A stretch of DNA of 10,995 nt from Teratosphaeria epicoccoides (lineage: Eukaryota > Ascomycota > Dothideomycetes > Mycosphaerellales > Teratosphaeriaceae): positions 1-10,995 of the forward strand of contig JADDMT010000324.1 in NCBI GenBank assembly GCA_021401465.1, in the 5' to 3' direction. Position 1 is the stretch's first letter; every line of letters begins with the position of its first letter. Positions 7,758 to 10,995 of the stretch are shown in pieces. A model generated the notes under the pieces. That model was given only the letters and a program-made list of their open reading frames with translations. It was not told where the DNA came from and ran no database searches. The translations under genes and the position numbers were made by a program.

Positions 7758-9245
7758 GTGCTGCAGACTAAGTTCGACGCTACTCGCTCTGCCCGCGATT
7801 GTCGCTCGTGTCGACGATGCCTCGACAACCTTAGTAGCCAAGCTGCACACATCTCTCCTCCGCGTGTTAGTAAGGCGTCCCCTACCCGCGAGGTATGCGT
7901 GACTTGTACTAACTAAAGCGTAGCTAAGATCTACGTCAGCGGATTTAATGAGAGCGGTGTCTACCGCAATTATGTCAACTGTAATAGCAAGCATCAAAAA
8001 TGCTAAGACCTCCCTAAAGAGGTGTACGGCGAGTACAACTAGCTCTGCCGTAACATCGATGACTTCTAGAGTGCGCGCGACAAGGGGATTGCCGAAGGCA
8101 CTCTGACTATGAACAGGCTACAGGCTAAGTACTACGAGGCACTCGCCTACCTGCTCGGCGCCCTCTCGTGCTTCACCGCGACTGCTAACTGTTCTCACAG
8201 TAGTGTCCGCTTCGACTCTCTGCTAACAGGCGAAAACGTTTGTCTAGGTCTGATCGCAGACTTAGTCTAGAAGATCTTGAAGGTGCTAACCGTTAGGGTC
8301 GAGACCTTCGCCATAGTACGCATATAGTGCGGGTACCCTCTAAGTATAAATGCTAACTTTCTCCGCTAGGCTAACGTTAGCGTCGAGAAATATCCGACTA
8401 GCCGTTAGCGTCAGCAACTCGGGGCCCTTGCCTCTATTAACGATGACTTTAAGACGCAGATGATCCGCAAGAAGGTCATCAAGCAATTCACCGCTCCCGC
8501 CGCTAAGGCTACGCCCTAGCGCCGTACTAAGAGACAGCCTGCCTCTAAGCCGGTCCCGAGGACTAAGCCGTAAGTTACTTACTCGAATCCTGTCGCGTGC
8601 GTACAGCTAACACATTGTAGCGCCGCCGCCTACGCCGCCTCGACGCTACTGTCTAAGAAGAAGAAGAGGGCTAGGGCCGAAATTGAGGTTAGCGACGAGG
8701 AAGCCGAACCTTCCCCGCTTACGACCCGCACTACGTCTGTCAAGACGCTAAGGCACAAGCCTCTAGGCTAGATCTTTGAGGATAAGGAGGATGACGACAT
8801 CCAGGATACCTTTAGTCCTAACGTGATCCCTTCGCGCTGTAGTGTCACCGTACTAGTTGCGCCTAAGGGAGACACTAAGTCTAATGATGTAGTCGACACT
8901 CATGTCAAGAAGCGCAAGATGATCTCGAGGGCCGAGCGCGACAGCCGCAAGCGCGCTTAAGTCTCTTCGCCTTCTGATGCTAAGGATGAGGTAGTCGTCG
9001 CGACTAGGCGCGGTAAGGGTGTCGCTAGTTCTCTGGCTACTATAGGCTCCGAAGACGAGCTCCCTCGCAACCTACTAAAGAAGAAGATGCCGGCCTCTCT
9101 TCGTGGCGTTACTACCCCCGTTACTCATAGTCGCTTCGGGGTGTTTAGTAGACCCCGTGCGGGTAGGCAGTCCCTAGCGGACCGTAACAAGAAAGACTCT
9201 CCTGCTTCGGGTTTAGTCAGGAAGCCCCTAACTAGTAGTCGCTAA
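7746..9245 (+). pseudogene. RIP-damaged ~500-codon gene for a Cys-motif, Lys-rich protein of unknown family
   Basis: One frame holds for exactly 500 codons, from ATG at 7746 to TAA at 9243-9245. About 12 internal stops (8 TAG, 4 TAA, no TGA) and no frameshift interrupt it. No Trp codon remains in the whole frame, consistent with TGG having become TAG. The N-terminus has a cysteine cluster (RDCRSCRRCLDN, then CVTC, then a C-x5-KC pattern in YVNCNSKHQKC) that looks zinc-binding. Next is a helical region with a hydrophobic stretch (YYEALAYLLGALSC). The C-terminal half is basic and Ser/Pro-rich with nuclear-localisation-like runs (SKKKKRARAE, KKRK, LLKKKM) and acidic patches (DKEDDDI). This suggests a nuclear or nucleic-acid-binding protein, by motif only. 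The start is uncertain because 7746 lies inside the repeated 63-bp block. It could be retrotransposon cargo, a gag-like ORF1, or a duplicated host gene. Confidence 0.65.
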
Positions 9246-9385
9246 GCATTAGCTACGAAGCTAATCCGAGCATGTCTCTTGTTCTTCTTAGGTTTATTCT
9301 AGGTATGCCTTTAGGCATCAATGATGTATGAGTAGGGCGTTTGCTTCTCGTTATCACTTCGCGTGTCATGCGCTACATACATGTA
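9246..9385. other. Intergenic stretch with two short hairpins
   Basis: Directly after the stop of the 7746 gene lies a perfect hairpin, ATTAGCT-ACGA-AGCTAAT (9248-9265). A second follows, ATGCCT-TT-AGGCAT (9305-9318). Neither has the T-tract of a bacterial terminator. No coding frame is evident. The stretch presumably contains the 3' flank of the pseudogene and the 3' untranslated part of element D. Confidence 0.5.
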
Positions 9386-10295
9386 TTAAGAATTCTGCTC
9401 CGGAACCCTTATCTTCCTACGAATCGACCTTCTTAAGCCCTGCTCACGCCTCCTCCGCTCTTCGAATTCACGGATAGCTTCTAGGGCGTTCTTGTAGTCT
9501 TCAGCCGGAACCTATTATGTGTACTTAGGTAGGTATCCTTTCTACTTCACTAGATAGTGCGTTACGCCCTTACGCTACATACTGTCCTTAATACCCTCGA
9601 CTTCCTACTCTTCGTTCTCTTCTGCTACTAGCATCGGGTCCGCGGGCTCTTCGCCCTTGCGCTGTACCCATGGTTCGAGTAGAGATACATGGAAGACGTC
9701 GTGCACATGATACGACGATGGCAACGATAGCCGGTACGCCTGCGAGCCTATCGCGTCGCGTATCCGGAAGGGTCTGACGAACCTTGGCGTCATCTTCTTG
9801 CTTAGAAGTTTCAGCTTGAGATTCTTCGTTAACAGTAACACCTTCGTACTAACTGCGTACTACATCGGTTTAGCACAGGCGTTATTATGTTTAATCTAGG
9901 ATTCTGAGGCCTTTTTCTAGTGTTCTATTAGCACCGAATGTACCTCGCGTATACGCCGCGCTAATTCCGCGGCGGCCGGCACCCTCTCCTTAGGAGACTC
10001 GTCCTAAGGCAGTTCTAGGTGTATTTCCGGATCAAAGCCATAAAGAATCTAAAATGGCGACATGCGCATAGTAGCATGCACGCTATTATTAACTGCAAAT
10101 TCCGCCATAGGAATTACGTCGGCCTAGGCATCCTGGTTCTTAGCGTAGTAGCACTAAAGGTACTACTTAAGAGTCTAGTTCATACATTTAGTCTGACTAT
10201 TAGTCTGTAGATAGAATGCTGTACTTAGGCAGTACTTAACACGCGCCTTAAACACAAATTCTTGCTAGTATTCACTAGTAAAGACAGAACCTCGA
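9386..10295 (-). pseudogene. pol: Copy D: integrase and chromodomain end of a second gypsy family, cut by copy C
   Basis: This minus-strand frame is unshifted from 10295 to TAA at 9388-9386. It starts in the integrase core at the RGSVFTSEY segment (its preceding catalytic Asp codon is split by the copy C LTR). It continues through AEFAVNNSVHATMRMSPF and the GPY/F-type module (LSLPSSYHVHDVFHVSLLEPW), and ends with a chromodomain (THYLVK-stop-KGYLPKYT). The third catalytic residue, expected as Glu in QTER, reads Lys (AAA, 10189-10187), and the GPF motif reads RPF; both are G-to-A transitions. Other damage is TAG at Trp/Gln positions. The sequence differs throughout from copy B, so this is another chromovirus family. 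The rest of the element should lie to the right, beyond copy C. Confidence 0.92.
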
Positions 10296-10420
10296 TGTCA
10301 TGAGTGTCAGGAGTACTGTCCGGAGTACTGTAGGATACAGGATCATGTGGGTCCTGAGTGCTATGAGTCATAGTACCGTCATGGGAGTACTATGAGTCAT
10401 AGGCATAGTCATAGAAGAAA

Positions 10421-10583
10421 GGATCTGTCACGTGAGGACAGATCCCCGGATCTGTAGGGTTAGTCTACAGATCCATGGGCTTGCAAGGAAGAAGGGATCT
10501 GTCACGTGATGACAGACCCTTAGATCTGTAGGGTTAGTCCACAGATCTACAGACACGGATCTGTCGGGTCTGTCGACAGATCT
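10421..10583. repeat. Five consecutive GATCTGT/ACAGATC hairpins in the copy C LTR
   Basis: The inverted repeats lie at 10421-10445 (9-bp arms), 10448-10474 (10-bp arms GGATCTGTAG/CTACAGATCC), 10494-10519 (one bulge), 10522-10548 and 10558-10583. The loops are about 6-8 bases; two units carry CACGTG and two carry GGGTTAGT. The array lies in the part of the LTR upstream of the TATA-like motif, that is in presumed U3. This makes repeated protein-binding palindromes more likely than RNA structure, unless the RNA 3' end includes it. Confidence 0.85.
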
Positions 10584-10599
10584 AACAGAGCTGCTCTGT

Positions 10600-10622
10600 C
10601 GCTCTCTAGTATATAGGGATGG
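10600..10622 (+). promoter_or_regulatory. TATA-like promoter element in LTR copies
   Basis: CTCTCTAGTATATAGGG is conserved in all three LTR copies (also near 1056-1068 and, reversed, near 7276-7292). Its place, some 170 bases from the LTR end and downstream of the hairpin array, suits a U3/R boundary promoter. No experimental start can be read from the sequence. Confidence 0.5.
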
Positions 10623-10785
10623 CTTTAGGACAGGCAGTTAGGAGCTTCGTGCTTAATCTCAATTCAATCCTCTCTTGCTTAGAGGAGAGTCAGTTACAAG
10701 GTCAACTGCTATTGTCGATATTCTTCACAGCTCCCGAGTCTAACACCTAGTCACCTTCCTGCCATCGGCACCTACCCTTATGACA

Positions 10786-10844
10786 TTTTGAGCACCACTT
10801 CTAGGGAAGCATCAGGAGACTCGGCGAGCGCTTGACATACGCCT
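10786..10844 (+). promoter_or_regulatory. Copy C leader and primer-binding region
   Basis: This leader, between LTR and gag ATG, starts TTTTGAGCACCACTT. Minus-strand synthesis should be primed here, but there is no TGG immediately after the LTR as expected for a tRNA 3' CCA end. The priming tRNA therefore cannot be named; an offset or self-primed mechanism is possible. The matching region of copy B is 7048-7106 on the minus strand. Confidence 0.5.
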
Positions 10845-10852
10845 ATGTCAAG
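10831..10852. promoter_or_regulatory. Hairpin over the gag start codon of copy C
   Basis: Perfect 9-bp arms CTTGACATA (10831-10839) and TATGTCAAG (10844-10852) enclose the loop CGCC. The gag ATG (10845) lies in the second arm. It could hinder or tune initiation on the genomic RNA, but this is inference. Confidence 0.7.
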
Positions 10853-10995
10853 TAGTTCTTCAACTGTTAGTTCAAGCTCTAGCGACAGTCAACCGACACC
10901 ACGAGAACAAGTTGCCGCTATACCTCAAATCACGTAGTAGCTCGAATCCATTCACCTTAGCGAGATGGCTCTAGCATCCGTCGCAGGTTCAACTA
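10845..10995 (+). pseudogene. gag: Copy C gag, N-terminal part (runs off the window)
   Basis: ATG at 10845 opens a Ser-rich N-terminus (MSSSSSTVSSSSSDSQPTPR), then EQVAAIPQIT, two consecutive TAG codons (10935-10940 region), LESIHLSEMALASV, and the frame runs to the window end. The same sequence on the minus strand of copy B (7047 downward) carries further changes: TCA to TTA at two codons and CGA to TGA. The two TAG codons occur in both copies, probably from Gln or Trp codons. They may predate the separation of the copies or be parallel hits. Only 50 codons are visible. Whether the remainder is more intact cannot be judged. Confidence 0.88.

Larger units (their letters stand above)
10296..10785 (+). 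repeat. 5' LTR of copy C (490 bp, complete)
   Basis: It begins TGTCATGAGT, ends CTTATGACA and aligns end to end with the LTR at 748-1231. It is followed at once by the same leader and gag start that follow the LTR of copy B, so it is a 5' LTR. It contains a TATA-like TAGTATATAGGG around 10606, likely the promoter for the element's genomic RNA. It retains CCGG, CATGG and CACGTG where copy A has A/T, so it is less damaged. The preceding CTCGA (10291-10295) is the expected left target duplication; its partner lies outside the window. Confidence 0.94.

Noticed and set aside
7647..7997. Fully open 116-codon minus-strand frame
   Set aside because: It runs antisense to the N-terminal part of the 7746 gene and crosses the 63-bp block in a different frame from the shared ORF; Ala/Thr/Val-rich composition is typical of a complement shadow.
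1516..9245. Reassigned TAG codon (TAG read as an amino acid)
   Set aside because: TAG sits at both Trp and Gln positions, TAA and TGA also interrupt frames, conserved Cys and catalytic Glu residues are changed by the same kind of transition, and non-coding LTRs carry the same CTAG excess. Mutation explains all of this.
9248..9318. Bacterial-type terminators
   Set aside because: The hairpins lack T-tracts and the setting is a eukaryotic retrotransposon cluster.
10019..10210. 63-codon plus-strand open frame
   Set aside because: Antisense to the integrase of element D.
10421..10583. CRISPR-like repeat array
   Set aside because: The units are palindromes without constant repeats and unique spacers, and they lie inside an LTR present in other copies.
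10786..10800. Standard tRNA primer-binding site
   Set aside because: No TGG follows the LTR end in copies B or C, so no tRNA can be assigned from sequence.

Overview
The window looks like a transposon graveyard from a filamentous ascomycete (Pezizomycotina). Almost everything in it belongs to chromodomain Ty3/gypsy LTR retrotransposons that have been inserted into one another and then damaged by C-to-T / G-to-A transitions, in the manner of repeat-induced point mutation (RIP). The damage mostly turns Trp (TGG) and Gln (CAG/CAA) codons into TAG or TAA, and CTAG is extremely abundant. No intact protein-coding gene is visible. I see no tRNA, rRNA, CRISPR array or bacterial signal.

Layout. (1) 1-1231 is the 3' end of a plus-strand element (copy A): the pol tail, a 3' region carrying an antisense zinc-ribbon/coiled-coil reading frame (557-36, minus), a purine tract, then a complete 484-bp 3' LTR (748-1231). 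(2) 1232-7332 is a minus-strand element of the same family (copy B). It holds gag, protease, RT, RNase H, integrase and chromodomain and ends at a truncated 5' LTR (7107-7332). Copy A abuts copy B's 3' region, so bases 1-337 and 1232-1568 form a 337-bp inverted repeat. (3) Inside B's RT/RNase H connection sits a 242-bp insertion (3715-3956) with TGATA/TATCA ends, a 5-bp target duplication and a 61-bp tandem duplication; it is best read as a solo LTR of another family. (4) 7333-7694 is an unassigned stretch. (5) 7746-9245 (plus) is a roughly 500-codon degenerate gene of a cysteine-motif, lysine-rich protein I cannot name. (6) 9386-10295 (minus) is the integrase/chromodomain end of a second chromovirus family (copy D). 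(7) D is cut by the 5' LTR (10296-10785) and gag start (from 10845) of a third plus-strand copy of the first family (copy C), which leaves the window on the right.

The most interesting content is not the gag-pol machinery. It is the antisense ORF carried between pol and the 3' LTR, the 63-bp block that this ORF shares with the start region of the locus around 7746, and the 500-codon gene itself. These may be accessory cargo of the retrotransposons, or host genes they captured.
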